44,382 nucleotides of DNA from JBJXHG01 sp046160865 (GCA_046160865.1 JBJXHG010000145.1:1-44382), one strand, 5' to 3'; counted from the first letter of the stretch, positions 32,147-40,917 are shown. Numbers and translations: made by a program. The notes: generated by a model not told the origin, from the letters alone.

Positions 32147-34393
32147 ATGAACCGCTCGCTCCACACGATTTGTCTGTCGCTCTTCCTGCTTCCGCTTTGG
32201 CTCGGGACCTCGCTTGGCGACGATCGCGAGAAGGGGTTCAAGGAAGCGCTCGAGCTCGTCGACCGCACGATGGGTCCCGGCCGCTGGTCACGCGCGAAGG
32301 AGATCCTGCTCACTGCGCTGAAGGAGAACGAAGGTGCGCCATTCGTGCTCTACAACGCGCTCGCGGTGAAGGACGCGATGAAGAGCTGCGCGTTCTGGCT
32401 CGCGAACGAGGCGCCCGAGCCGAAGGACTGCGTGTCGGGTGAGCTGCTCTCGTACTCCGCGTCGAAAGGGCAGATCGAGATCCGCTACCGCGACGAGCCG
32501 AACGGCCGCAAGCCGGCATCGAAGCTCGTCGGCAAGTCGCACACGCAGAGCAATCGACCGGCGCGCTTCAAGGGCTTTGGCTTCTCGGACTTCCGGGAGA
32601 CCGGCACGCTGCGCTTCCATCCGGCGCAGTTCGACGGCGCGTTCACGATCGAGATCGAAGGCCGAGGCGGACTGACGTCGGGCTCCGGCTCGATGGTGCT
32701 CGTGTGCCTCGATTGGGGACGCGCGTACGTGATCGTGTTCGAAAGCGTCGGACGAGGTTCGGTCGTCGTCGGGATCGTGCGGGTCGAGAACGGAGACGCC
32801 GAGCTCTTGGCGTCTTCGGACCCGGTCGTGATTCCGAATCCGCACGATCTGAAGATCGCCGTCGCGAGCTCGTCGATCAACGTGCATTCGGGTGGCGCGA
32901 AGCTCGTCAGCGCGAGGAAGGATCCCGAGGACTGGGGCCAGTTCGCGTTCACGAAGCAGATCGGCGTGGATCAGATCACGATCCGCGGTGACATCCAGAC
33001 GGCGTTCATGCAGGGTGCGATCGACGCGGCGATGCAGAAGGATCGCGCCGACTTCGAGAGCAAGTACGACCCCAAGGCCGATCTACCCGCTTGGTTCGTC
33101 GAGAAGACGGCCGCGCGCGCGGGGCATGCCGCGAGCATGTTCGTCCCGCCTGGGAAAGCGGACGCGAAGCAGGCGGAGCACATGCAGCGGCTTCAAACGC
33201 TCCTCGACAAGGAACCGCTCCTGGTGAAGGACGTGGAGGAGGAGCTCGAAAAGCTGAAAGCGATCGAAGACGCGGAGATCGTGGAGGAGACGCGTTGTTG
33301 GATCGCGAGCGTGCTGCTCGACTTGCTCGATCGGAACGACGAAGCGTTGGTGCAATGCCAGAAAGTGCGGGAGCTCGCTCCGAGTTTCGTACCAGCGCGT
33401 ATCGCCGAGCTGCGCTTGCACGACGAGCGCGGTGAGCGCGACATCGCACTCGCACGCTGTCGGGAGCTGATCGCCGTGGAGCCGTTGCGTGCGGAGGGGT
33501 ACGAACAGCTCGCAGGCCGCATGCTCGGCGACGAGAAGATCGACGACGCGCGCGCGGCGATCCATGCGGGCATCGACGCCGGCGTTCCGTCGGACGAGCT
33601 CGCGAGCATCGGCCGGATGCTGATGCGCTGCGAGAAGGGTCCGACTTGGCCGCGCACGTACACGTACAAGTCCGAGCACTACGACGTCAGCTCGGACATC
33701 AGTAGCCAAGTCTGCTTTCGCGCAGCGACGTTGCTCGAAAAGTACTACCAGAAGTTCAACGTGCACTTGAAGCGCATCGCGAAGGCCGACAAGCGCCGCT
33801 TCCCGGTGTACTTGTTCGCGGGCGAAGCCGGCTACCACGCGTACACGAAGGAGCTGATCGGACGGAAGGTCGAGCACACGGCCGGCTTGTACAGCCCGAT
33901 CGTGAAGCAGCTCTTGATCTGGAATCTCCCGGACATGGAAGAGATGCTGCGAACGGTCCGCCACGAAGGCTTTCACCAGTACTTCGATCAGATGGTGCGG
34001 CACCATCCTCCGATCTGGTTGAACGAAGGTCTCGCGCAGTACTACGAGGGCTCGAAGCTCGTGAAAGGCGCGTGGAGCGACGGCGAGCTGCTTCCGTCGT
34101 GCGTGGAGACGCTGCGTTCGACGAAGCTCAGGCCGTTGAAAGCGTTCCTCTGGATGAAGCCGCGCGCGTTCCAGGACGCGGCGACGATGAGCCTGAACTA
34201 CGCCGAAGCGTGGGCGTTCGTGCACCTCCTACTGAACGGCACGCCCGAGCACCGGCGGCGTTTCGACGCGTTGATGGACGGTCTCGTCGGCGGGATGGAT
34301 GCGGAGGCGGCGCTGGAGAAGGCGTTCGGCGACGCCGACTTTGCCGAGCTCGAAGCCGATCTCGCACGCTACATCCGCGAGAAGCTGCTCTGA
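32147..34393 (+). CDS. Secreted DUF1570-type gluzincin metallopeptidase with jelly-roll-like and TPR-like regions
   Basis: 748 residues. A signal peptide covers about 1-24 (ending GTSLG). Residues about 130-300 resemble a LamG/concanavalin-type sandwich, about 350-480 are helical TPR-like repeats, and about 500-748 are the peptidase. The zinc motif HEGFH is at H606-E607-H610, with the third ligand E627 in WLNEGLAQYYEG, 16 residues after the second His. This is the gluzincin arrangement. It should cleave peptides or proteins outside the cytoplasm, with unknown substrate. The start at 32147 is chosen by the signal peptide; no Shine-Dalgarno is present. It converges with the RlmN-like gene at a 10-base gap. 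Confidence 0.85.
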   Translation: MNRSLHTICLSLFLLPLWLGTSLGDDREKGFKEALELVDRTMGPGRWSRAKEILLTALKENEGAPFVLYNALAVKDAMKSCAFWLANEAPEPKDCVSGELLSYSASKGQIEIRYRDEPNGRKPASKLVGKSHTQSNRPARFKGFGFSDFRETGTLRFHPAQFDGAFTIEIEGRGGLTSGSGSMVLVCLDWGRAYVIVFESVGRGSVVVGIVRVENGDAELLASSDPVVIPNPHDLKIAVASSSINVHSGGAKLVSARKDPEDWGQFAFTKQIGVDQITIRGDIQTAFMQGAIDAAMQKDRADFESKYDPKADLPAWFVEKTAARAGHAASMFVPPGKADAKQAEHMQRLQTLLDKEPLLVKDVEEELEKLKAIEDAEIVEETRCWIASVLLDLLDRNDEALVQCQKVRELAPSFVPARIAELRLHDERGERDIALARCRELIAVEPLRAEGYEQLAGRMLGDEKIDDARAAIHAGIDAGVPSDELASIGRMLMRCEKGPTWPRTYTYKSEHYDVSSDISSQVCFRAATLLEKYYQKFNVHLKRIAKADKRRFPVYLFAGEAGYHAYTKELIGRKVEHTAGLYSPIVKQLLIWNLPDMEEMLRTVRHEGFHQYFDQMVRHHPPIWLNEGLAQYYEGSKLVKGAWSDGELLPSCVETLRSTKLRPLKAFLWMKPRAFQDAATMSLNYAEAWAFVHLLLNGTPEHRRRFDALMDGLVGGMDAEAALEKAFGDADFAELEADLARYIREKLL

Positions 34394-34403
34394 CAGACGC
34401 GAT

Positions 34404-35441
34404 CTACTTCGGCGTCGCGATGCGTCGCGCGCGCAACTGCCCGCACGCGCCTTCGACGTCCTGTCCCGCCGAGCGCCGCAGCTTCGCGAGCACGCCGCTC
34501 CGATGGACGCGCCGCACGATCTCTCGCGCGCGGTCGAGGCTCGGGCGTGCGTAGGCGAGTCCGTCGACCGTGTTGTACGGGATGAAGTTGAGCACACCGC
34601 GCCGACCCTGCAGGAGCTCGATCGCGCGCGCGATGTCCGCCTCGCCGTCATTGACGCCCTCGAGCAGCGTCCACTGGTATTGGATCGGATGCCCCGTGCG
34701 GCGCGCGTAGTCGTCGGCGAGAGCCACGAGCTCGTCCGGCGCGACGCGCGCGGCCTTGGGCAAGAGTTCGGCGCGCAACTGCGCGTTCGTCGTGTGCAGC
34801 GAGAGCGCGATCGCGGGCTTCACGTCGTGCGCGGCGAGGCGCGCGAACAGCTCGCGGTCGCCGACGGTCGAGAACACGAGGTCCTTGTGACCGAATCCGC
34901 CGTTCCCGCCGAGCACGGAGAGCGCTTCGAGCACGGCGGGCAGATTGTGCGACGGCTCGCCCATGCCCATGAACACGACGCGCCGCAGCGGCCGGCGCTG
35001 CCGCGCGAGCGCGACCTGCGCGAGGATCTCGCCGCTCGAGAGCTGGCGCACGAGACCTGCCTTGCCCGTCTCGCAGAACAAGCAGCCGACCGCGCAGCCG
35101 ACTTGCGTCGACACGCACACGCCCTCGCGCAGGAGGAGCACGCTCTCGACCAACTCGCCGTCGATCAACGCGAGCACGAGCCGCTCCGACCCGTCGTCGC
35201 CGGGATGTGCGGACGCGATGCGCGCGAGGGCACCGAGCTCGGCTTGGATGCGTTCGAGCCGCGCGACGATGCGCTCCGGGAGCGGCGACTCGCGGAAGTC
35301 GCGCGGCAGTCCGAGCGGGCGTCCGCGGATCCACGCTTTCAACAGGCGGTCGACGTGGACGGGCTTCGCGCCGTCGGACAGCAAGCTCGCGGTGATCGCG
35401 CGCAGGTGGCGGCAGGTGGGGGACGCGACGTGCGAGCTCAT
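34404..35441 (-). CDS. rlmN: RlmN-like radical SAM methyltransferase (rRNA/tRNA adenine C2)
   Basis: 345 residues. The radical SAM cluster is CxxxCxxC with C116, C120 and C123 in VGCAVGCLFCETG. RlmN/Cfr enzymes also need two more cysteines for ping-pong methyl transfer: C109 in REGVCVST and C333 in VEGACGQL fit both. GMGEPSHN, STVG and LSLHTTN are other family motifs. It would methylate A2503 of 23S rRNA and perhaps A37 of some tRNAs. The N-terminal domain is short compared with classic RlmN, so an RlmN-like paralogue or Cfr-like member is possible. The start is 24 bases from a long inverted-repeat element. Confidence 0.85.
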   Translation of the reverse strand: MSSHVASPTCRHLRAITASLLSDGAKPVHVDRLLKAWIRGRPLGLPRDFRESPLPERIVARLERIQAELGALARIASAHPGDDGSERLVLALIDGELVESVLLLREGVCVSTQVGCAVGCLFCETGKAGLVRQLSSGEILAQVALARQRRPLRRVVFMGMGEPSHNLPAVLEALSVLGGNGGFGHKDLVFSTVGDRELFARLAAHDVKPAIALSLHTTNAQLRAELLPKAARVAPDELVALADDYARRTGHPIQYQWTLLEGVNDGEADIARAIELLQGRRGVLNFIPYNTVDGLAYARPSLDRAREIVRRVHRSGVLAKLRRSAGQDVEGACGQLRARRIATPK

Positions 35442-35464
35442 GCGTGTGATCAGTTCGCGATTCT

Positions 35465-35641
35465 AGCCCGCATCTCTCACCACATCCTGCTGCGGTCGCG
35501 CCAACTCGCACGGAGCTGCGTTGTTGGATCCGAATCGATCCTCGCTGACCCCACAGGAGAGCTGCGGTCGATTCCGATGCAACGCCTTGCTCCGCACGAG
35601 TTGGCACGACCTCGCGACGGACGTGGTGAGAGATGCGGGCT
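35465..35641. repeat. Long inverted-repeat element with perfect 19-bp ends
   Basis: The ends AGCCCGCATCTCTCACCAC (35465-35483) and its exact complement (35623-35641) flank about 140 bases. The arms keep matching inward with small gaps, for example GCCAACTCG near 35500 against CGAGTTGGC near 35598, and GAATCGA near 35532 against TCGATTC near 35568. The whole 177-bp unit could fold into one long hairpin. It is related to the element at 29773-29948. No transposase-like frame is present. Confidence 0.85.
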
Positions 35642-35731
35642 CGCGGTGGGCGCAGACGAGGATCGACGAGACGTTCTCGTCGCTTCGTCCGACGCGGCGC
35701 GTGCGCTGGTGGCGGCTCGTCGGCGGGCTAA
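35642..35731. other. Spacer of the inverted-repeat island with a perfect hairpin
   Basis: CGACGAGA (35664-35671) and TCTCGTCG (35675-35682) form a perfect 8-bp stem with a CGT loop, and the outer GACGA/TCGTC bases can extend it. No supported gene lies here. Confidence 0.6.
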
Positions 35732-35952
35732 GAGCCTCTAACAGAATGAGCCGGCGCATCGCGGGCAGCAGCGAGTCGAGGCGAGCAAGACGGGTAAGCC
35801 CTGGTGCGCGCAGCGCATCGAAGCGCGCCAACAGCGCGCTTCGAAGGGGATCCCGACGAAGCGTATTGCGCCGCAATACGCAGAGGAGGCGCAACGCCGC
35901 GAGCCCGGCTCGCGGCTGCCTGCGATGCGGCGACGCATTCTGTTAGGGGCTC
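35732..35952. repeat. Nested inverted-repeat element with 44-bp arms and three inner hairpins
   Basis: The arms 35732-35775 and 35909-35952 are complementary at 38 of 44 positions, starting GAGCC and including CTAACAGAATG against CATTCTGTTAG. Between them lie three perfect palindromes: 11-bp arms at 35818-35828 and 35834-35844, 10-bp arms at 35861-35870 and 35872-35881 around one base, and 9-bp arms at 35897-35905 and 35907-35915. The right arm ends on the stop codon of the next minus-strand gene. Frames reading through this region are products of the repeats and are not called as genes. Confidence 0.85.
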
Positions 35953-36176
35953 TAACGCTTCTTCAACCGTCCGACGACTTCGACGCGCACGGGAACCGCT
36001 TTCACTTGCGTCGGCAACTGCACGCCTTTCTTCGGCGCCTCGGTGAAGTTCACCTTCAATCCGTAGCCGCCGTCGACGCGCGTGATCCCGACGCCGCTCA
36101 CCTGACCGAGCTTGCCGAAGACTTCCAAGGCCTTCGCCTTCGCGGCGCGCGCTTCCTCGATCGTCTTGCCTGCCAT
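35952..36176 (-). CDS. Small basic protein resembling the N-terminal domain of the adjacent protease
   Basis: 74 residues. An N-terminal helix (about 5-25) is followed by three strands: SGVGITRVDGGYGLKVNF, then VQLPTQVKAVPVRVEVVGRL. The pattern helix, GVGIxxV, lysine-rich strand and VPVRVEVVG resembles the N-terminal domain of NAL1-like serine proteases, and the ending VGRLKKR echoes VGRLRKK at 93-99 of the neighbouring protease. It could act as a separate inhibitor, chaperone or binding partner, but that is inference. The start is 7 bases after the protease stop, so the two are cotranscribed. The stop codon lies in the arm of an inverted repeat. Confidence 0.65.
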   Translation of the reverse strand: MAGKTIEEARAAKAKALEVFGKLGQVSGVGITRVDGGYGLKVNFTEAPKKGVQLPTQVKAVPVRVEVVGRLKKR

Positions 36177-36183
36177 GGCGACG

Positions 36184-37182
36184 TCAGTATACGAGCTCCA
36201 CTTTCATGCGGCTGAGGACGGTGTGCAGGGGATTGGCGTAGGTGAGCCCCTTTCCGTTCGCACCGCCGACGTCGCCGCCCGCGAAGAGGAGCGCGACTCC
36301 ACGGCGGTCCGCGTCGATGATCAACGATCCGCTGTCGCCGCCGTCGCTGAACGCGTGCGCGCCGCGGCCCTCGATCTCGATCTGGTCGTCGAAGCGCAGG
36401 TCGCCGATGTCGTACTCGATGACGAGGTTGTCGAGCTCGAACGCCGTGACTCGACCGCGCGTCACGCCCGTGGTGCGACCGACCTTCGCGACGACGTCCC
36501 CTTCGTCGATCGTGACGTCGCCCACGCCGGCCAGCTTCCCGAGGCCGGTGAGGCGACCGACATCGCACTTCACGGCGGTGGCGATGGTCGCGGTCGCGCA
36601 GTCGACGAAGTTTGCACCGGTGCGCTTGAGCTTCACGAACTCCGCGAGCTTCCCGACCACGTCTTTCGGCTTCTTGCCGCCGTCCAGATCACCGGGCTGC
36701 AGGATCGCGTCGCCGCGCTTCGCGATGTTCTCGTTCGCCAGCACGTGGTTGTTGGAGAGCATGAGCAGCGCGTCGCTGCCCGCGCGCTTCACGAAGCAAC
36801 CGAGCGTCCCGGCGGTGATCAAGTAGTGCCCGACCGAGCATCCGGGCCGCATCGGGCGTGTGCGCTTCATGTGCCACGGCACGGCCTTCTTGCGGAGTCG
36901 ACCGACGTAGCGGATATCGACCTCGCCCTTGGCCTGCTTGCGGATGCGTTCGATGAGTTCGCTGTCTTCCAAGCCGCGCCGCTGGATGCGGACGGCGAGC
37001 TGGAAGTCGCGCTTGCTTCGCCTGGATACGCCCAGCGAGAGCGTCACCGGCTTGGGCGAGAGCGCCGTTCGCGCGCCGGCGGCGCGGTGGAGCACGGTTC
37101 GGACGGTGATTGCGCTTTCGGCGCGAGCGACGACGGATCGACCGAGGCTCTTCTTCAGTTCACGAACGGAGTCGAGTCGCAT
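36184..37182 (-). CDS. Trypsin-fold serine protease, NAL1-like
   Basis: 332 residues. After a basic N-terminal helix and a small alpha/beta domain (about 45-100), the protease domain begins with CSVGHYLITAGTLGCFV. The triad can be assigned: H146 in LSNNHVLAN, D194 in NFVDCATA and S284 in GGDSGSL. The GKLxxF and VGRTTGVTRGRV strands are typical of NAL1-like bacterial S1 proteases. No clear signal peptide is seen, so it is either cytoplasmic or exported by an unrecognised route. It is followed at 7 bases by a small gene resembling its own N-terminal domain. Confidence 0.82.
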   Translation of the reverse strand: MRLDSVRELKKSLGRSVVARAESAITVRTVLHRAAGARTALSPKPVTLSLGVSRRSKRDFQLAVRIQRRGLEDSELIERIRKQAKGEVDIRYVGRLRKKAVPWHMKRTRPMRPGCSVGHYLITAGTLGCFVKRAGSDALLMLSNNHVLANENIAKRGDAILQPGDLDGGKKPKDVVGKLAEFVKLKRTGANFVDCATATIATAVKCDVGRLTGLGKLAGVGDVTIDEGDVVAKVGRTTGVTRGRVTAFELDNLVIEYDIGDLRFDDQIEIEGRGAHAFSDGGDSGSLIIDADRRGVALLFAGGDVGGANGKGLTYANPLHTVLSRMKVELVY

Positions 37183-37336
37183 GATCGGTTCCTATGGGAA
37201 GGCCCGCTGTTGACCAGGGCGCAGGTGTGTCGAATTGACGGCAGAGCGGGCACGCACGCCCTGCGGACACGTCAGGGGCGTTGGCGTTCGATGCGAACGC
37301 GCCGGACGCTCGCTCGAGCCGCGCCGCGGCAGGTGC

Positions 37337-37720
37337 TCACGCGCCACTCCAGTGTTGCGCGACGGCGTGTCCGGCCCAGCCGGCGGCGAAGCACGCGCAC
37401 AGCATCAGCGCGACGTACCCGCCGGCGAGCGCCCAGTCGCCGCGCTGCGCGTACGACACCGCCTCGAAGTTGAACGCCGAGTACGTCGTGAACCCGCCGA
37501 GCACGCCGGTGACGAGCGCGACACGCATCGTCGGCGTCAGCCAGTCGCTCGATGCCGAGAGGTGCATCGAGAGGCCGATCGCGAAGCTACCGGCGACGTT
37601 GACGGCGAGCGTGCCCAACGGAAAGCGTGCGCCGAAGCGTTCCAGCGTCCACAGCGAGACGAGATAGCGCGCACCCGATCCCGCCGCGCCGCCGACACAC
37701 ACCCACAGGAACCGCTCCAT
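37337..37720 (-). CDS. crcB: Fluoride channel CrcB/Fluc
   Basis: 127 residues with four hydrophobic segments, the normal length. The motifs are GGAAGSGARYLVS near the N-terminus, PLGTLAVNVAGSFAIG (35-50) with the pore asparagine N41, and GGFTTYSAFNFE (75-86), the phenylalanine-box and TxxST-like segment. Two subunits assemble antiparallel to form a fluoride exporter that protects cytoplasmic enzymes. The start at 37720 is 8 bases after the stop of the thioredoxin-like gene, so it is the second gene of a pair. I do not see a fluoride riboswitch upstream of the pair. Confidence 0.93.
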   Translation of the reverse strand: MERFLWVCVGGAAGSGARYLVSLWTLERFGARFPLGTLAVNVAGSFAIGLSMHLSASSDWLTPTMRVALVTGVLGGFTTYSAFNFEAVSYAQRGDWALAGGYVALMLCACFAAGWAGHAVAQHWSGA

Positions 37721-37728
37721 GCGCTCGA

Positions 37729-39012
37729 CTATTGCGCGGCGCTGCGCACGCGCAGCTTGTCGGCGTCGGAAAGCGTGCTCGCGTCGGCGCGCGCGACGAT
37801 CGCGCGCGCGGTTTCGTCGTCGGGCACGCGCTTCACGCGCTGCAACAGGAGCTCGTAGGTCTCGACGCGCGGCTCGAATGCGAGCAGCTGATCGATCAGC
37901 GCGCTCGCCACGTCGCGCCGGCCGGTCGCGAGCGACGCTTCGACCGAGAACGCGCCGGTCGAGCGCGTGCGCGCACCGAGCTTGGCGAGCGATGCGGGCA
38001 ACGCGGTGCCGCTCTGTCCTTCGGGCATGAGCTTGCGCCGACGCGTCTCGTTGCGCTGCACGAGCTTCGCGAACTCCTCCTGCGGCACGAAGCCGAACTC
38101 GAACACGTCCGCGTAGCGGCGCGCTTCGACGAGCGGCTCGAGCGTGTGCACGCTGAGCTTCTTGCGCATCGCGTTGCGCGCCGGATCCTCGCCGCGCAGG
38201 CGATCCGACAGCGCGAGCAAGGGCGTCGCGTCGCCGAAGCCGAGGTGGATCGCGACGCAATCCTGGAGCAACGTGTCGAGCACGTGTCCCGCGACGATGC
38301 GGTCGGCCGCCTTCTGCGCGCGCTCGAGGAGCGTCGCGTTGGCCGCGGGAAACTGCGCGCCGAGCGCGCGCACGTCCGTCAGCAGAAACGTCACGCGCAC
38401 CGGCGCGAAGCGTGGATCGAAGTCGAGCGCGTTGTCCCAGCACCACATGTAGTGCCCGAGCGCCGCCTCGTGCTCGGCGCGAACGGCGCAGGCCTTGCCC
38501 GCGTTCAGGCGGCGCAGCGGCTCCTCCTCGAAGCCTTGGATCTCGCGGTCGGCGCGCGCGAGGGCATCCGCACGCTCGAGCGCCGCGCGCGCGCGTTGCA
38601 CGAACTCCCTCGGCGGCAGGTAGCCGTGCAGCTCGGCGATCGGCAGCGCGTCGGCGGACAAGAACTGGATCGTCGGATAGCTGCGGATGTTGAAGCGTCG
38701 GGCGAGCGGAAGGTCGAGTTCGGCGTCGACCTTGAGCGCGATCACGTTGTCCCGCATCCACGTGCGCACCTGCTCGTTCGGCCACGTGTCGCGGTCGAGG
38801 CGCTTGCACGGCCCGCACCACGTCGTGAAGAAGTCGATCATCACGACCTTGCGCTCGCTCCGCGCGGCCTCGAGCGCGTCGGTGAGCACGAGGTCGCGAA
38901 ACCCGTCGTGCGTCGCGGCCGGAACCACCGCGGGCGGTTCCTCGTGGCGGGCGGACGGTGCGCTCGGCGGAACGAGTCCGGACAGCGTGAACAGGAACGT
39001 CGAGATCCACAT
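37729..39012 (-). CDS. Exported thioredoxin-fold protein with long C-terminal helical domain
   Basis: 427 residues. A short hydrophobic N-terminus (about 1-18) may be a signal peptide or anchor. Residues about 35-150 form a thioredoxin domain with an intact WCGPC motif (C66, C69) preceded by FFTTW and the cis-proline loop RSYPTIQF. The remaining 270 residues are helical and Arg/Glu-rich with TPR-like spacing, which is unusual for a plain thiol reductase. It should act in disulfide reduction outside the cytoplasm or as a redox-dependent chaperone. It precedes crcB with an 8-base gap; no functional link between the two is evident. Confidence 0.82.
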   Translation of the reverse strand: MWISTFLFTLSGLVPPSAPSARHEEPPAVVPAATHDGFRDLVLTDALEAARSERKVVMIDFFTTWCGPCKRLDRDTWPNEQVRTWMRDNVIALKVDAELDLPLARRFNIRSYPTIQFLSADALPIAELHGYLPPREFVQRARAALERADALARADREIQGFEEEPLRRLNAGKACAVRAEHEAALGHYMWCWDNALDFDPRFAPVRVTFLLTDVRALGAQFPAANATLLERAQKAADRIVAGHVLDTLLQDCVAIHLGFGDATPLLALSDRLRGEDPARNAMRKKLSVHTLEPLVEARRYADVFEFGFVPQEEFAKLVQRNETRRRKLMPEGQSGTALPASLAKLGARTRSTGAFSVEASLATGRRDVASALIDQLLAFEPRVETYELLLQRVKRVPDDETARAIVARADASTLSDADKLRVRSAAQ

Positions 39013-39086
39013 CGTTCCGTCACGGTACGGCGCGACCCCGAATCACGCCACGCGCCGCGACATGTGGTCGCGGAGCGGCGACCGAA

Positions 39087-39917
39087 TCAGGGCCGCAGCT
39101 CGACGGCGGTGCCCTCGAGCGCGACGTGGAACACGCGATCGATGTCGGCTTGCAACATGCGCACGCAGCCGTGGGAGGCGGGGCGCTCGATCCAGTTCGC
39201 GGGCACGTCGCCCGTGAAGCCGTGCAGACCGATGCCGCTCTTGCCGATGCCTTCGCTGTCGAGAGCGATCCAATAGCCGCCCAAGATGTTGCGCGGGTCG
39301 TTCGGCGCGAAGACCTGGCGCGTGTCGGGATCGGTCCACTCCGGATTGCGCACGCGCTTCGTGATGCGCGTGGAGCCCGCGGGGGTCGGCGATTGCGCGG
39401 CACCGAGACCGACGGGCACTTGCGCGACGAGCACGCGCGTCCCGTCCGCGGCTGCGCGCCACAGGCGCATGCGATACGCGCTCTCGTCGACCACGATCGA
39501 GAGCTTCGCCGTCGACAGATCCAGCACTTTGAGCTTCGCGCCGGCGGCGACACGGCGTTCGTCGTAGCCGTCGTTCAGGTAACGCAGCATGCCCGCGCCG
39601 ATCCTGCGGCGCTCGGCGATGCGGCCGGGGAGCTCACCGCTCTTCACTACGTCGACCGCGAGTCCGAGCCGCTCCATCCCCGGCAGCCGCTCGGGACCGA
39701 AGAACGCGCGGCGGCAATAGGGCTCGAGCGTGTCGCCGAGCAGCATCGACTCGCGCTCGTCGAGTGCGGGCAGCGCGCGGCTCGCTTCCAGGATCAGCGG
39801 GACGACGGCGGCCGCGTCGCGGTTCGCGGCGGCGAAGGCTGCCGCGAGGTCGGCTTTCGCGGGCGGGGATTGCGGCGGCGCGGCGTGAGCGAGGATCGTG
39901 AGTAGGAACGAGATCAT
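39087..39917 (-). CDS. L,D-transpeptidase (YkuD domain)
   Basis: 276 residues. A short signal-like N-terminus (about 1-13) is followed by an alanine-rich region and a LysM-like segment near residues 112-128 (YLNDGYDERRVAAGAKLKVL). The YkuD domain (about 130-276) has the catalytic H249-G-C251 of SHGCVRM and the upstream GLHGFTG histidine. The enzyme would form 3-3 peptidoglycan cross-links or attach proteins to peptidoglycan. Its presence argues for a cell wall in this organism. The gene is alone. Confidence 0.9.
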   Translation of the reverse strand: MISFLLTILAHAAPPQSPPAKADLAAAFAAANRDAAAVVPLILEASRALPALDERESMLLGDTLEPYCRRAFFGPERLPGMERLGLAVDVVKSGELPGRIAERRRIGAGMLRYLNDGYDERRVAAGAKLKVLDLSTAKLSIVVDESAYRMRLWRAAADGTRVLVAQVPVGLGAAQSPTPAGSTRITKRVRNPEWTDPDTRQVFAPNDPRNILGGYWIALDSEGIGKSGIGLHGFTGDVPANWIERPASHGCVRMLQADIDRVFHVALEGTAVELRP

Positions 39918-40129
39918 GAGAAGTGGGCGAGCGGCCTACTCCAATGAATGCGCGCGGCGAATCCAAGCGGCAGTCTCGTGGAACGCGCGCAAGCAGCGCC
40001 ATTTTTTCCGGCGTAGCCCCGCCGTTCGACGCGCGCGTGCGGTCCGAACGACGAGTCGGCGTGGGAACTAGCGCCTGCTCATGCGCAAGGTTCGCGCGCG
40101 ATCGTCCGATGAAGGCGTGTACCCAGACC

Positions 40130-40148
40130 GAGGCCGGCATACGGCCTC
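40130..40148 (+). promoter_or_regulatory. Hairpin in the leader of the lipoprotein gene
   Basis: GAGGCCG (40130-40136) and CGGCCTC (40142-40148) form a perfect 7-bp stem with a GCATA loop. A TAGGAGA ribosome site follows within a few bases, then the ATG at 40168. It could tune translation, or it may be a DNA operator. Confidence 0.4.
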
Positions 40149-40167
40149 CGCGTAGGAGACTGCGTCC

Positions 40168-40779
40168 ATGAGGCTTCAGACCGCTGCCTTGTTCCTTTCG
40201 ATCCCGGCTCTCGGGGCCTGCGCCTCGACTCCGACTCGCTCGTCCTTGTCGTTACACGAACAGGGCGTGCACGCGGATGAGCCGAACGACGACACCGTCG
40301 TGAACGTCAACGTGTACGTCGGGCAGCGCATGGTCGACGAAGACGACTGGGAGCCGGTCGAGGACCAGATGGTGATCGGCGTCGAGGTCGACCAGTTCGA
40401 TCGCAACGAGAGCTTCGGTTGGGAAGCGGCGATCTTCTACGCGTCGGACGACGGCACGAACTTCGGCGGCAACGTCGACGCGAGCACGACCGAGTTCGCG
40501 TTTGGCATCCGCAAGACGCTCTTCACGTCGTCACGCTTCCGCCCTTACATCGGCGTGGGCCTCGCGGGCATCCGCGCGGAGATCGATGACGCCGCTGGAG
40601 TCGACCAAGACCATACGGCGGGCGTGTACGCGCACGGCGGCGTGTACTGGGAGCTCGGCCAGAACTTCCACTTGGGCGTCGACGTGCGCACGGTGTTCGG
40701 CACCGACGTGGCGCTCAATGCCACCGACACGGACGTCGACTACGTGCAGGGCGCCGTGTTCGGCGGCCTCGCGTTCTGA
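40168..40779 (+). CDS. Probable outer-membrane lipoprotein with a beta-barrel-like domain
   Basis: 203 residues. A signal peptide ends in a lipobox-like LGAC (lipidated Cys at about C18). After an acidic linker, residues about 45-203 alternate amphipathic strands with Gly/aromatic ends, such as RPYIGVGLAGIRAEI, AGVYAHGGVYWELG and FHLGVDVRTVFGT, and the terminal residue is Phe (VFGGLAF). This is the look of a small eight-stranded outer-membrane barrel of the OmpA/OmpW-like type. A lipid anchor plus a barrel is an odd combination, so the Cys may not be lipidated. Function is unknown. Confidence 0.72.
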   Translation: MRLQTAALFLSIPALGACASTPTRSSLSLHEQGVHADEPNDDTVVNVNVYVGQRMVDEDDWEPVEDQMVIGVEVDQFDRNESFGWEAAIFYASDDGTNFGGNVDASTTEFAFGIRKTLFTSSRFRPYIGVGLAGIRAEIDDAAGVDQDHTAGVYAHGGVYWELGQNFHLGVDVRTVFGTDVALNATDTDVDYVQGAVFGGLAF

Positions 40780-40917
40780 CCCGCGACACACGTCCACGCG
40801 GCACTTCGCTACGCGCGCGCTGAAAGTCCGCGCCGCGCGCCGAACTCGCTGAGGGCTCGGCTCGCCGCCGCGTGCGCGGGGGTGGCGCATCCGGCGCGAG
40901 GCACTTACTTTGGCGCG

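Noticed and set aside
35463..35946. Overlapping open frames on both strands (for example 35521-35946 plus and 35463-35894 minus)
   Set aside because: They run through the inverted-repeat arms and hairpins, are Arg/Ser-rich, and resemble no protein family. The repeat structure explains the sequence better.
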